A stretch of DNA of 64,000 nucleotides from Thiosocius sp942490985. GTDB taxonomy: Bacteria > Pseudomonadota > Gammaproteobacteria > Chromatiales > Chromatiaceae. Below, piece after piece: positions 1 through 8,012 of the stretch; the stretch's first letter is position 1, and each line of letters begins with the position of its first letter. A program made the translations under genes and the position numbers. The notes beneath the pieces are model-generated. The model saw only the letters and a program-made list of their open reading frames with translations. It did not search any database and was not told the origin of the DNA. The stretch spans positions 310,001 to 374,000 of the forward strand of contig CALNYW010000001.1 in assembly GCA_942490985.1 (NCBI GenBank), written 5' to 3'.

Positions 1-162
1 GACCGACAGTCGGCTCTCGTCTGCCTCAAGAAGTGCCGCTGGCAGGTCGTGCTGATGCGCGACAAACGCGCCAAAGAGCAGGATGCCGAATAGGATCAAC
101 CAGCGGTAGAAAGTGGCGTGGGCCTCATGGCGACTTGTGCTATACAAAATCGGGTTCCGCAT
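1..162 (-). CDS. N-terminus of a membrane protein, cut by the window edge
   Basis: An open frame starts at the ATG at 160-162 on the minus strand and runs off the left edge, giving 54 residues. It has a short polar N-terminus (MRNPILYSTSRHEAHATFYR), one strongly hydrophobic segment at about residues 21-35, then an acidic stretch. This looks like the first membrane span of an inner-membrane protein. The family cannot be assigned from this fragment. It lies 135 bases downstream of the small gene at 298-468 on the same strand, and the gap contains a TATACT-like -10, so it may be co-transcribed or have its own promoter. Confidence 0.5.
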   Translation of the reverse strand, partial: MRNPILYSTSRHEAHATFYRWLILFGILLFGAFVAHQHDLPAALLEADESRLSV

Positions 163-297
163 GGCTTGCGAAAACGCGAGTATAGACAAGACGGAAATTC
201 GACTCCCGTCAAAGGTGTACGAAACGTTCAGGTCTCAGCGGCGAGCCCAACCCCCTCAACGGACTTGCACGGCGTCCGCGGTTTCCAGGCCCAGCGT

Positions 298-468
298 TCA
301 GGCAGCAATTGCCAGTGCGCTCAGATAGCCGATCACCGCGCCGAGAAACAGGCTGATCTCGAGGATCGAGCGCGAGCGCGATTTTCGCTCGGCGACATTG
401 AATGCCATGATCGTGTCGATCTTATCGTCGTTGAAGTCTCGCATCAGGTAGGGCGACGGTTTCTTCAT
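298..468 (-). CDS. 56-residue single-span membrane protein, probably LexA-controlled
   Basis: A 56-codon gene on the minus strand from ATG at 466-468 to TGA at 298-300. A GGAG ribosome site lies about 7 bases before the start. The first 34 residues are polar and charged (MKKPSPYLMRDFNDDKIDTI and following), then comes one hydrophobic segment, roughly residues 35-56, ending at the C-terminus (...SALAIAA). This suggests a small inner-membrane protein with a cytoplasmic N-terminus. I do not recognise the family. Its promoter region carries two GTTC-N7-GTTC boxes, the direct-repeat type bound by alphaproteobacterial LexA, which suggests SOS control. Small LexA-controlled membrane proteins in other bacteria (SidA of Caulobacter, YneA of Bacillus) inhibit division; a similar role here is only a hypothesis. 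Confidence 0.65.
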   Translation of the reverse strand: MKKPSPYLMRDFNDDKIDTIMAFNVAERKSRSRSILEISLFLGAVIGYLSALAIAA

Positions 469-482
469 GGCTCTGCTCCGTT

Positions 483-497
483 GTTCTCATTAGGTTC
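483..497. promoter_or_regulatory. LexA-type box 1 (GTTC-N7-GTTC)
   Basis: The sequence GTTC TCATTAG GTTC is an exact match to the direct-repeat LexA box known from Alphaproteobacteria. It lies just downstream of a -10-like element (TAATCT, minus strand) for the gene at 298-468. Confidence 0.6.
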
Positions 498-504
498 TCT
501 GAAG

Positions 505-532
505 ATTAGCATAAAAAGAGAACAAAGCAAGA
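505..532 (-). promoter_or_regulatory. Candidate promoter of the 56-residue gene
   Basis: On the minus strand TTGCTT, a 16-base spacer and TAATCT form a plausible sigma-70 promoter. One LexA-type box overlaps the -35 and the other sits just downstream of the -10, the layout of a tightly repressed gene. Confidence 0.45.
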
Positions 533-534
533 AC
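520..534. promoter_or_regulatory. LexA-type box 2 (GAAC-N7-GAAC)
   Basis: GAAC AAAGCAA GAAC is the same motif as box 1 in the opposite orientation, 22 bases further upstream of the small gene. Two exact matches in 52 bases are unlikely by chance. Confidence 0.6.
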
Positions 535-589
535 CTATGCTCAGCCTGCCTGCGATGGTGAACCCGGAGGAATATGCGGTTACACTAAT

Positions 590-817
590 ATGACCATGAC
601 ACCCGGAGCCGTCACGTTGAACCAACGTTTGATCGAGCAAGCTGTAGAGAACCTCTGTAAGAAGGGCTGTCGTGCAGTGTGGGCGGATATCGAATTGCTC
701 GAGGTCGGTCGACGACTACCAGAGACCGTCGGTCTCACCCATGGTGAACGTGAAATCGTGGTCCGCGAGCTCAAGGCGATAATGGCGGTCTATGAAGGTA
801 CCTGTGTCGCCGGCTGA
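590..817 (+). CDS. Small conserved-looking hypothetical protein, 75 aa
   Basis: A 75-codon frame starting MTMTPG. The protein looks soluble and mainly helical, with a central segment (LIEQAVENLCKKGCRAVW) carrying two cysteines and an acidic, Leu-rich C-terminal half. I do not recognise a named family. It is divergent from the LexA-box gene at 298-468, so the boxes at 483-534 could also affect it. The best ribosome-site-like sequence (GGAGG near 566-570) is about 20 bases upstream of the chosen start, so the start is uncertain. Confidence 0.5.
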   Translation: MTMTPGAVTLNQRLIEQAVENLCKKGCRAVWADIELLEVGRRLPETVGLTHGEREIVVRELKAIMAVYEGTCVAG

Positions 818-884
818 CATCCTGTTGAGCAATCGCTGATCAGCGGTCAAACTCCCCATTGTCCCAGTTTAATGTCGAGGCGAA

Positions 885-1760
885 ATGCGCGTCGCTTTGC
901 GAATCGAGGTAGGTACCTCGCGGGGCATGCTCGAAGGTGTGCCAAATCTCCTCAGGCTGTTGGGGCGCTACAAGATCCGCGGAAGTTTCCTGTTTGCGCT
1001 CGGTTACGAAGACGCCGGCCGTGACCCCGTGCGGGCTTGGCGTCGACGCCGCATCGACGGTCTCAGGGCACTGGCTTTTGGCACCCTGCAACCCGCGCCG
1101 GATCTGGCTAAGAATGCCCGTGTGCCGATTGCCGATGCGCTAAAGGATGGCCATGAGGTAGGTACGCTCGGTCTCTCGGGTTGTGCCTGGCGGCAGCAAC
1201 TGGCGCATGCGGACCCAGATTGGGTTAGCGAGCAGTGCACCGGCGTTTGGCAGAGCGCGAGCCCATTGCTTGGACAGGCACCCTATGTTTTTGCGACACC
1301 CGATTGGCAGTTCAACAGCACGTTACTCGGGCAACTGACGCCAGGGCGATGTCTCTTTTCATCCATGACGCGCGGCAAGTTACCCTACCTCGGGGTGTCG
1401 CAGGGCGTGAGAGCGCAGGTGCCGGAACTGCCAACGACACTGCCGACGATCGATGAAATGATTCGTAGTGAGGGCATCGATGAGGTAGACGTACACGGTT
1501 ATCTCTATGCCGCAAGCCAGCGTGTGCTGCCTGCGGGCCATGTTTTTACCCTGCATGCCGAACGCGAAGGCGTTGACCGCCTGGCGTTGTTCGAGAAACT
1601 GTTGGTGATGTGGCGTGGCCAGGAGGGTGCGGTCAGGGCACTCGGCGACACCCTTGCAGATCTGGATAGCACGACGCTGCCGTTTCACCGTATTGGCTGG
1701 GCGATCCCGCCGGGAGGGACCCGTCCGCTGGCAACGCAGAGTATCGAGGTCCCAGCGTGA
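885..1760 (+). CDS. ArnD-like polysaccharide deacetylase homologue lacking its metal ligands
   Basis: A 291-residue protein that aligns end to end with ArnD, the NodB-fold deacetylase of 4-formamido-arabinose-phosphoundecaprenol. Recognisable blocks are VALRIEVGTSRGMLEGVPNL at the N-terminus (ArnD has RIDVDTxRGTxEGVPxL), HEVG near residue 90, PTTLPTIDEMI, and FTLHAEREG near the C-terminus. The key residues are changed: the two N-terminal Asp positions are Glu and Gly, and the His pair of the ArnD HAWDHH motif is replaced by TLGLSG. The fold should be kept, but zinc-dependent deacetylation is unlikely, so this looks like a pseudoenzyme. Its stop overlaps the next start by four bases (GTGA), which ties it to the SET-domain gene. 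Confidence 0.75.
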   Translation: MRVALRIEVGTSRGMLEGVPNLLRLLGRYKIRGSFLFALGYEDAGRDPVRAWRRRRIDGLRALAFGTLQPAPDLAKNARVPIADALKDGHEVGTLGLSGCAWRQQLAHADPDWVSEQCTGVWQSASPLLGQAPYVFATPDWQFNSTLLGQLTPGRCLFSSMTRGKLPYLGVSQGVRAQVPELPTTLPTIDEMIRSEGIDEVDVHGYLYAASQRVLPAGHVFTLHAEREGVDRLALFEKLLVMWRGQEGAVRALGDTLADLDSTTLPFHRIGWAIPPGGTRPLATQSIEVPA

Positions 1761-2101
1761 CACCACCGCCGCGCCGTCGCTTGAGTGATCGTCGATTGGC
1801 CTCAGTGGTTTACGTGGCTCGTTCCTCAATCCATGGTCGCGGGTTATTTGCGGCGCGCGCGATTGCGGCCGACGAATACATTGGCACCTTTCACGGTCCC
1901 CGGGTGTCGGACGATGGCTGTCATGTATTGTGGGTCTATCCTGAGAAGGGTGCGCCTATCGGCCGTGTCGGCATTAACCTAATGCGTTTTCTAAACCATG
2001 CGACTCCCTACAGCGCGGCGTTCCAAGGCTTTGATCTTTACGCGTGCCGAGCGATCCAAGCGGGTGAGGAGATTACTATTGACTACGCGGAAGCGGAGTG
2101 A
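1757..2101 (+). CDS. SET-domain protein (putative lysine methyltransferase)
   Basis: A 114-residue protein that is almost entirely a minimal SET domain. It has the N-terminal signature SSIHGRGLFAARAI near residues 23-36, the GIN-MRFLNHA block near 73-81 containing the conserved Asn-His, and EITIDYAEAE at the C-terminus, which supplies the catalytic Tyr. SET enzymes transfer methyl groups from S-adenosylmethionine to lysine; the bacterial substrate is unknown. The start is a GTG inside the stop of the ArnD-like gene, so the two are translationally coupled. Pre- and post-SET cysteines are absent, as usual for short bacterial versions. Confidence 0.8.
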   Translation: MTPPPRRRLSDRRLASVVYVARSSIHGRGLFAARAIAADEYIGTFHGPRVSDDGCHVLWVYPEKGAPIGRVGINLMRFLNHATPYSAAFQGFDLYACRAIQAGEEITIDYAEAE

Positions 2102-2161
2102 TGCGAGGACTTTGTCACCCGTATCCCGGGCCGATCGCGTCGATACGAGTGCGTGGATGCG

Positions 2162-2881
2162 ATGACTGAGCGTGACAAGCTTTTCGCCGACGCTTCGGAC
2201 ACGGGAGATTTTGTGTTCGATTCGGCGGTGGCCGCTGTGTTTCCCGACATGATTCGTCGTTCGGTCCCTGGCTACGCCGCGATTCTCAACATGATCAGCC
2301 TGCTGGCCGAACGCTATGCTCAACCGGACAGTACCCTTTACGATCTCGGTTGTTCACTTGGCGCTTCAACCGCTGCGCTGGCCAATGGCGCGAGCGCGTT
2401 GGCTTGTCGCGTCGTTGGTGTCGACAATGCCCCAGCGATGCTCGAACGCGCCGAGGCTGAACTCGCGACGACCTTCCCAACCATCGAGTGGATCTGCAGC
2501 GACGTGCGAGACGTCGCGCTCGCCGACGCTTCTCTTGTCGTGATGAACTTCACACTGCAGTTTCTGCCCGTTAATGAGCGCTTGGTTTTGCTTCAGCGAA
2601 TCCGCCATGCACTGCGTCCCGGCGGAATCCTTGTGTTATCCGAGAAGTTTGCGGCGCCTGACAAAACTGCCGATGATTTGCTCATTGAAATGCATCATGC
2701 CTTCAAGCGTGCCAACGGTTACAGTCAACTCGAAATCAGTCGTAAACGGTCAGCGTTGGAAAACGTGCTCGTGCCTGAGACACTCGAACAGCATCGACTC
2801 CGCCTGACCGACGCAGGCTTCAGCCGTATCGAGCCGTGGTTTCAGTGTTTCAATTTCATGTCGATGGTTGCGTTTCGTTGA
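2162..2881 (+). CDS. cmoA: Carboxy-S-adenosyl-L-methionine synthase
   Basis: CmoA converts S-adenosylmethionine and prephenate into carboxy-SAM, the donor used by CmoB to modify wobble uridine 34 of tRNAs. The 239-residue product shows the family N-terminus RDKLFA, the VFPDMIRRSVPGYAAI block and the cofactor motif YDLGCSLGASTAAL, followed by VVGVDNAPAMLERA. Length matches the usual ~245 residues. I chose ATG 2162 because MTERDKLF matches the family N-terminus; a GTG at 2153 is in frame. It overlaps cmoB by four bases. Confidence 0.93.
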   Translation: MTERDKLFADASDTGDFVFDSAVAAVFPDMIRRSVPGYAAILNMISLLAERYAQPDSTLYDLGCSLGASTAALANGASALACRVVGVDNAPAMLERAEAELATTFPTIEWICSDVRDVALADASLVVMNFTLQFLPVNERLVLLQRIRHALRPGGILVLSEKFAAPDKTADDLLIEMHHAFKRANGYSQLEISRKRSALENVLVPETLEQHRLRLTDAGFSRIEPWFQCFNFMSMVAFR

Positions 2882-3870
2882 TTGACGGCGCGTCCGTGGC
2901 GGAGTTTTTACGGGAAGCAGGTCTTGCCCGTTGGGCTGAGGTGGCCCCGGCGCAATTGGATCAGACATTTCAAACATCACCGCATGGAGACTGGCCCAAA
3001 TGGCGTGACGCGCTGGCGAGGTTGCCGGTGCTCGGGCAAGGTTCGTTGAGCATTTCCGACGGTGCCATCGCCATCCAACCGGAAAAGCCGCTGGCGCCGA
3101 CAGCTGTCGGTGGCCTGAAAGATGCGCTCATGGCGCTGCATCCGTGGCGCAAGGGTCCGTTCCTCATCGGCGATCTATTGGTGGATACAGAGTGGCGGTC
3201 GGACTGGAAATGGGACCGGCTACAGCCGCACCTTGACGATCTCAACGATCGCCTTGTACTCGACGTTGGTTGCGGTAACGGCTATCACGCCTGGCGGGCG
3301 GCGTTGGCGGGCGCAAGGCTGGTCGTGGGCATTGACCCGACAGCATTGTTTTTGGCGCAGTTTCTCGCGATCAGGCAACTGCTCCAGCCAATCGCTGCGG
3401 CGGTGGCGAACCGAGTGCACATACAACCGATTGGCATTGAGGCGCTACCCAGCGAAATGCGGCGCTTTGACACCGTGTTTTCGATGGGCGTCCTCTACCA
3501 TCGCCGATCGCCAATCGATCATCTTTACGAATTGCGCGGCGCATTGCGCAGCGGCGGTCAACTGGTCTTGGAAACATTGGTGATTGACGGAAAAAGCTTG
3601 GAGGTGCTGATCCCGCCAGGGCGTTATGCGAAAATGCGCAATGTCTGGTTTATCCCCACCACGACCTCGCTGGAGGCCTGGCTGCAACGGGTCGGCTTCA
3701 ACGCCGTGCGCACCGTTGATGTGACGAAAACAGACGTAAACGAACAGCGGTCGACCGCCTGGATGACGTTTGAATCACTTGCAGATTTTCTCGATCCTGC
3801 CGATACCGACCTGACTATTGAAAAACACCCGGCGCCACGGCGCGCCATTATTGTTGCGGAAGCGGGATAA
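2878..3870 (+). CDS. cmoB: tRNA U34 carboxymethyltransferase
   Basis: CmoB uses carboxy-SAM from CmoA to turn 5-hydroxyuridine 34 into uridine-5-oxyacetic acid, widening codon reading. The 330-residue protein contains HPWRKGPFLIGDLLVDTEWR, the Rossmann motif LDVGCGNGYHAWR, GIDPTALFLAQF, FDTVFSMGVLYHRRSP and ESLADFLDP, all typical of CmoB. I place the start at TTG 2878, which overlaps the cmoA stop (TTGA) and yields LIDG, matching the usual N-terminus; an upstream ATG at 2836 would lie deep inside cmoA. Confidence 0.93.
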   Translation: MIDGASVAEFLREAGLARWAEVAPAQLDQTFQTSPHGDWPKWRDALARLPVLGQGSLSISDGAIAIQPEKPLAPTAVGGLKDALMALHPWRKGPFLIGDLLVDTEWRSDWKWDRLQPHLDDLNDRLVLDVGCGNGYHAWRAALAGARLVVGIDPTALFLAQFLAIRQLLQPIAAAVANRVHIQPIGIEALPSEMRRFDTVFSMGVLYHRRSPIDHLYELRGALRSGGQLVLETLVIDGKSLEVLIPPGRYAKMRNVWFIPTTTSLEAWLQRVGFNAVRTVDVTKTDVNEQRSTAWMTFESLADFLDPADTDLTIEKHPAPRRAIIVAEAG

Positions 3871-3894
3871 CCTGATGTCAGGGGTAGGCAACGC

Positions 3895-4206
3895 ATGAGC
3901 ACTCATGCCAAGTTCTTCGTCGGCCAAATCGTGCATCACAAGCGGTTTGATTATCGCGGGGTGATCGTCGACGTGGACGCAACTTTTCAAGGCACCGATG
4001 CCTGGTATGACCAGGTCGCGCGTTCCCGACCACCGAAAGATCAGCCTTGGTACCGCGTTCTGGTAGATGGCGGCGAGTATGATACTTATGTCGCTGAGCG
4101 ACATCTTGAATCTGACCGCGAGGGAAGGCCGGTCTCGCATCCTGCGATTGATGAAGTGTTCATCGGGTTTGAGGACGGGGTTTATCGTCAACGACAACGC
4201 CACTGA
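3895..4206 (+). CDS. hspQ: Heat shock protein HspQ
   Basis: HspQ (YccV) is a small protein that binds hemimethylated DNA in vitro and in enterobacteria acts as a specificity factor for Lon protease. The 103-residue product has the family N-terminus AKFFVGQIVHHKRFDYRGVI, the DATFQGTDAWYDQVARSRPP block, and QPWYRVLVDGGEYDTYVAE. It follows cmoB after 24 bases on the same strand and may share its transcript. Confidence 0.92.
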   Translation: MSTHAKFFVGQIVHHKRFDYRGVIVDVDATFQGTDAWYDQVARSRPPKDQPWYRVLVDGGEYDTYVAERHLESDREGRPVSHPAIDEVFIGFEDGVYRQRQRH

Positions 4207-4497
4207 GACGGCGCTATCCAGCTGCGTTTGAAAATCCCCTGTCATAGAAGACCCCAGCCACGAGCGATCGGCGGTCGAGCTCATCGCGCTGAGATCGCGC
4301 GATCGTAGGTACCCCCACGGGTATACCTGGCCAACTCGGCGTACAGACCGAACGCGAACGGAGCGACCGATGAGATTTTTGGTGGCTGGCCGATATCAAG
4401 CATGCCGGCCCAGGTAGGGCGAGGCGAATGTTCGCAAAAACGTCAGTTGCTGGCAGGAAGCCGGCAGGCTTTGTGCTGTTGTGCCTCCAGCAAACGC

Positions 4498-4884
4498 TTA
4501 TTTGCCGGCCGAAGCATCGGATGGCACCCGCCATGTGCCATCTGCTTGCCGACAGAAGACGAAAACTGTCCGACCTGAGACTGCCTTGACCTCCGCGAAC
4601 ATCTCGAGCTTTCGGCAAAAGGCGCCGTCTTGCTCGAAACTGCTCAACGGCGTGAGGATGCCCTTGGCGCCCGTCTTGGCGTTTTCCCAGCGTCTCGGGT
4701 CACCGTCTTCTGTGTAGTCAAGGGTGTTGCGGGCCGCGTTGCGCAGTACTTCGATATCATCCGGCGTCATCGCAGCCAGTGCAGAGTCCTGCATAAATTG
4801 TACGTTCGAGGCGGCAATCGATCCGGCATAGATGAGGCTGGCCGAGAGCAACAGTACTTTGAGCAGAGCAGGGGTCGAGGTCAT
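4498..4884 (-). CDS. Exported surface-antigen-like protein (RT0821/Lpp0805 type)
   Basis: A 128-residue protein with a signal peptide (hydrophobic LLKVLLLSASLIYAGSIA, then SNV). The mature part has the pattern of the 17-kDa surface-antigen-like domain: a Leu-rich helix, W-ENAKTGAKGILTPL, GAFCRKLEMFAEV, VFVFCRQADGTWRV. Two Cys in the CRK and CRQ blocks probably form a disulfide. It is expected in the periplasm or outer envelope; function is unknown. A GGAAG ribosome site precedes the ATG at 4884. It is the last of three minus-strand envelope genes. Confidence 0.7.
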   Translation of the reverse strand: MTSTPALLKVLLLSASLIYAGSIAASNVQFMQDSALAAMTPDDIEVLRNAARNTLDYTEDGDPRRWENAKTGAKGILTPLSSFEQDGAFCRKLEMFAEVKAVSGRTVFVFCRQADGTWRVPSDASAGK

Positions 4885-4947
4885 TTGCGTCTTCCAACAA
4901 TTCCAGAGAATAGATCGGGTGCCTGAGGCTGGTTTGATGCCGCCAGG

Positions 4948-5199
4948 TCAACGCTGGCATTCGGCTTCGTGCCGCTGCGCCGCGGTATATCGGCGCTGCG
5001 GTTTTCCCTTCAAGGCTTCCACTTCTTTTGCCAATTTCTCACAGCGTTCAGATTTTGCCGTGTCGACACCGGCCGGTGAGGCCAGTCGGCTTTGATCCGC
5101 GCTGTTGCTGAACATAACAGACGGTGGTTGCTTTTCAGCGAAAACTGTACCTGCGGCGGTTATCAGAATGACAGAAATCAGCTGGACGAGTCGGTACAT
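4948..5199 (-). CDS. Small exported hypothetical protein, 83 aa
   Basis: Starts at ATG 5199 with AAGGAAG about 10 bases upstream. The N-terminus MYRLVQLISVILITAAGTVF followed by AEK is a clear signal peptide. The mature ~62 residues are polar, with a predicted helix (SERCEKLAKEVEALKGKP) and a C-terminal QRHEAECQR; two Cys may pair. No family recognised. It sits between two other exported proteins on the same strand. Confidence 0.6.
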   Translation of the reverse strand: MYRLVQLISVILITAAGTVFAEKQPPSVMFSNSADQSRLASPAGVDTAKSERCEKLAKEVEALKGKPQRRYTAAQRHEAECQR

Positions 5200-5351
5200 T
5201 GGTCGTGCTTCCTTGGTTGAGCGCGTTGGATGAGGGCGTCGAATACGGTTTCGCGGTCGTTGTGACCCTCCGGTCTGATGTATTGCCGAGAGCTTCACCG
5301 CCTGATCGTTATTGCGGTAAATCGATTGACGACCAGCGCGGTGGCCGGCCA

Positions 5352-5376
5352 AGCCGCCCTTAACACAAGGGCGGCT
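5352..5376. terminator. Perfect 10-bp hairpin downstream of the OmpA-like gene
   Basis: AGCCGCCCTT, loop AACAC, AAGGGCGGCT. It begins 18 bases after the stop of the gene at 5394. There is no U-run on either side, so termination efficiency is uncertain. Confidence 0.45.
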
Positions 5377-5393
5377 GACGCTCGCGTTTGCAA

Positions 5394-6095
5394 TCAGGTA
5401 ATCGGCACCAGAACGATCTCAACGCGCCGGTTGAGTGCCCGTCCTTCTGGGGTGGCATTACTGGCTATCGGTGAACTCGGCCCCATGCCACGCGCGGCAA
5501 GCCGTTGGGACAGTACGTTTTGGCTTCTCAGATAGTTGGCAACGCTGTTTGCGCGCCGGTTGGATAGTTCACGGTTGAGTTCGTCTGAACCGGTGCTGTC
5601 GGTATGGCCAACCACGTCTACGTAGGTTTTGTCGAATTCGTTAAGCACCAATGCAACCGAATCGAGCACGGCGTAAAAACTCGAGGAGATATCGCTGGAG
5701 TTGCTGGCGAAGGTCACGTTGCCGGGCATGTTGAGAATGATTTGGTCGCCGACCTTTGTCACGCTGACGCCTGTTCCCTGCAGCCGTTGGCGAAGCTTGG
5801 TGTTCTGCTCATCCATGTAGTTGCCGATCAGCCCACCACTGAGGGCGCCAACGCCGGCACTGATTATGGCCGCTTTACGATTGCCACCGATGAACGTTGC
5901 CCCGGCCAGGGCACCTGCGACTGCGCCGATCGCAGCCCCCTTGGTTGCATTACTCGTTCGCTGCTCACCCGTGTAAGGATCCAACGTTTGACAGGCGCTG
6001 AGAACGACCGCCATGGTAGTTACGGCGGCGAGCTTCACGGCCCGGAATCCTTTTTTTGGGGCGGGCTTTGTTTCCGAAAGCATCTGTTGGGTCAT
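5394..6095 (-). CDS. OmpA-family lipoprotein with glycine-zipper region (YiaD-like)
   Basis: A 233-residue protein. A signal sequence ends in a lipobox VVLSAC with Cys at residue 35. A glycine-zipper stretch follows (GAAIGAVAGALAGATFIGG, AGVGALSGGLIGNYMDE), then a C-terminal OmpA peptidoglycan-binding domain: VTFASNSSDISSSFYAVLDS, VVGHTDSTGSDELNRELSNR, RGMGPSSPIASN, GRALNRRVEIVL. It probably links the outer membrane to peptidoglycan. The start at ATG 6095 has GGAG nine bases upstream; a longer frame to 6284 has no comparable site. Confidence 0.88.
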   Translation of the reverse strand: MTQQMLSETKPAPKKGFRAVKLAAVTTMAVVLSACQTLDPYTGEQRTSNATKGAAIGAVAGALAGATFIGGNRKAAIISAGVGALSGGLIGNYMDEQNTKLRQRLQGTGVSVTKVGDQIILNMPGNVTFASNSSDISSSFYAVLDSVALVLNEFDKTYVDVVGHTDSTGSDELNRELSNRRANSVANYLRSQNVLSQRLAARGMGPSSPIASNATPEGRALNRRVEIVLVPIT

Positions 6096-6497
6096 GTCGT
6101 CTGTTCTCCACGGGTGCGAATGATTATGCGCCGATGTTTCTGCGAATAAGCGAAGTTTGGGGCGCAACGCTGGCAAGCTGTTTAGACGCCCATTATGCCT
6201 CAGCCTTCGCCCCGATTCGCGTGAGGGGCCTCGATCTGTGATTTCGTCGTCAGATGACGACTCGAGTATCCCCGTAAAAGTCATCGCTGTGGCGCCAAAA
6301 CGGGAAAAATATCCGCCATGGTCGGGGTTCTAAGCCAGCCGTACGACCGTGTGTCGGTTTGACGGTCTTGAACAGCCGGAAAGGGCAACGGGCGTCCCCT
6401 GACCTCGAAGAAATCGACCTTTTTCTCAGCGATATCCGTCGTGTCGTCTGGTGGTTTCTGGGCAAGACTTGTATAGGCAATCACAGGAGACACGCCA

Positions 6498-7622
6498 ATG
6501 CGAATCCCATCCGAATTCGAGCAGCTGTTTACCACCGACCTCCATTCACCGCCATTTGCGTTGGCCCGACTGGTCGACAGAGAAAACGCATTTTTGAGCT
6601 GCTATTTGGACATGCGGGTTGGCAAGCAGGCAGCTGTCGGATTCTTCGATCAGAAAGTGGGGCACATTCGTCAGACGCTGCGCGGGGTAGAGCGCTTCAA
6701 CTTCGATTGTGGTGCGCAGCGGATTCGCGCCGCGATAGAGGCCAATTGGCAAAGCGAGATGCAGGGAATGGCGATTTTCTGGCCGGGTTCTGGACCAACC
6801 ACGGATCCTGTTGTGATCCAATCCGCCAAACCGTTTGACAACCGGCTCGTGCGTTTTGTGGTCCCAGAACTCCTACCGTTGGTCGCGCAGCAACAACGAG
6901 AGCCGTGTTTCGACCTGTGCTGGTTACAGACGGGTGAAGACGGCGCCCCGGCATTGCGTTACTTCGAGAACATTGGCAGCGGGCAATCACCAACACCCTC
7001 AGGCGCCGCGAAAATTACGATGCTGAGAGACGCTGGGGCAAGGGGCCCAAGCGATCCGGACAGGCGTTTCCGATCCCGGCGTGCGGTCGCAGATTCCCGT
7101 GACAGACTGGAGCATTCGACACGGCCTCTGCTGGTTGCCGTCAGTCCTGATGTGCTGCCGTTTGCCGCTGATGTCTTGCCCGACTGGGCGACCGAGCGTC
7201 TGGTTGGCAGTGTCGCAATCTGCTCTAGCGATCCCTTGGACGCGGTGCTTGGGAAGGCGCGAACCGCCCTTCGGGCGATTTCCCGTGACACAGCCACCCG
7301 CGTTGCGGACCTTGTATCGACCGGCGATGAACTGCTGGGTCCACCTGTCACGTTGGGCTACAGATCGACCCTGGATATGCTGCTGGGTGGGCAAGCTGAG
7401 GCGGTTTTCATCGCCGATTGGGACAAGCCGGGGCTAGGGTTGCCCAATGCGGCCAAGATCGAGGTGTGTCTGGAGGCCCTTCGCCGCGGTGTCAGGGTGG
7501 TTCTTGCCGAATCGAGGCGTCTGCGCGAGGTGGGTGGTGTGGCTTGCCTCTGCTCCGAAGTCAATCAGGCGGCGCTGATGCCAGAGATTGAAAGCGATGA
7601 CGTGCTGGAGCGGGTTGCGTAG
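6498..7622 (+). CDS. eRF1-like (baeRF-family) protein
   Basis: A 374-residue protein resembling the bacterial/archaeal eRF1-related families. Evidence is the N-terminal 'CYLD' block (AFLSCYLDMRV), the spacing of the LLVAVSPDVLPF region in the middle, and a C-terminal L7Ae-like domain with TLDMLLGGQAEAVFIADWD followed by a short nucleotide-fold tail (ALRRGVRVVLAE). These proteins are related to peptide-release factors and the Vms1 peptidyl-tRNA hydrolase and may act on stalled ribosomes; no GGQ motif with the canonical context was seen. It begins after a divergent gap from the OmpA-like gene. The assignment is by overall pattern, not a signature motif. Confidence 0.5.
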   Translation: MRIPSEFEQLFTTDLHSPPFALARLVDRENAFLSCYLDMRVGKQAAVGFFDQKVGHIRQTLRGVERFNFDCGAQRIRAAIEANWQSEMQGMAIFWPGSGPTTDPVVIQSAKPFDNRLVRFVVPELLPLVAQQQREPCFDLCWLQTGEDGAPALRYFENIGSGQSPTPSGAAKITMLRDAGARGPSDPDRRFRSRRAVADSRDRLEHSTRPLLVAVSPDVLPFAADVLPDWATERLVGSVAICSSDPLDAVLGKARTALRAISRDTATRVADLVSTGDELLGPPVTLGYRSTLDMLLGGQAEAVFIADWDKPGLGLPNAAKIEVCLEALRRGVRVVLAESRRLREVGGVACLCSEVNQAALMPEIESDDVLERVA

Positions 7623-7646
7623 GGCGCCTGCTGGACGATTGTTGGT

Positions 7647-8012
7647 TCACTGTTTATCCGGGAAGAAAGGGGAGATCGAGAAATAGAGAATCAGTCCACT
7701 GATCAGACTGTATAGAACGACCTGCACCGGGTGTTCCAAAAGATTCTGCAGGAATGTCCTGTGTCTGCCAGCGCGCTTCCGTTCCTCGTAGGCAGCGCGC
7801 TGCTCGTGGAAACGTTTCTCCTGATAGGCGTTCAACAGTAGCTTCGCCCGATCGAACTCGTCTTCGTCGGTGATCCAGATGCCGGGGGCTGAAATGCCCC
7901 ACGGCCCGGCCTGGGTCGTGTAGAAATCGATCCGATGTTCGGTCAGTAGATCGCCAATCTCCTGAATTTCGTCATCGGGCGCGTAACGCAGTTTGATGAG
8001 CAGCCTGGACAT
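7647..8012 (-). CDS. Small membrane protein of the DUF6164 type
   Basis: A 121-residue protein. The N-terminal half has the pattern LLIKLRYAPDDEIQEI, FYTTQAGPWGISAPGIWI and EFDRAKLLLNAYQ, a ferredoxin-like fold that resembles DUF2007/DUF6164 proteins. A basic linker (RKRAGRHRT) leads to one C-terminal membrane span (VQVVLYSLISGLILYFSISP). Function unknown. Convergent with the baeRF gene. Confidence 0.6.
   Translation of the reverse strand: MSRLLIKLRYAPDDEIQEIGDLLTEHRIDFYTTQAGPWGISAPGIWITDEDEFDRAKLLLNAYQEKRFHEQRAAYEERKRAGRHRTFLQNLLEHPVQVVLYSLISGLILYFSISPFFPDKQ

Noticed and set aside
5604..6149. 181-codon plus-strand frame opposite the OmpA-like gene
   Set aside because: Shadow of a well-supported lipoprotein gene; its sequence has no protein-like pattern.
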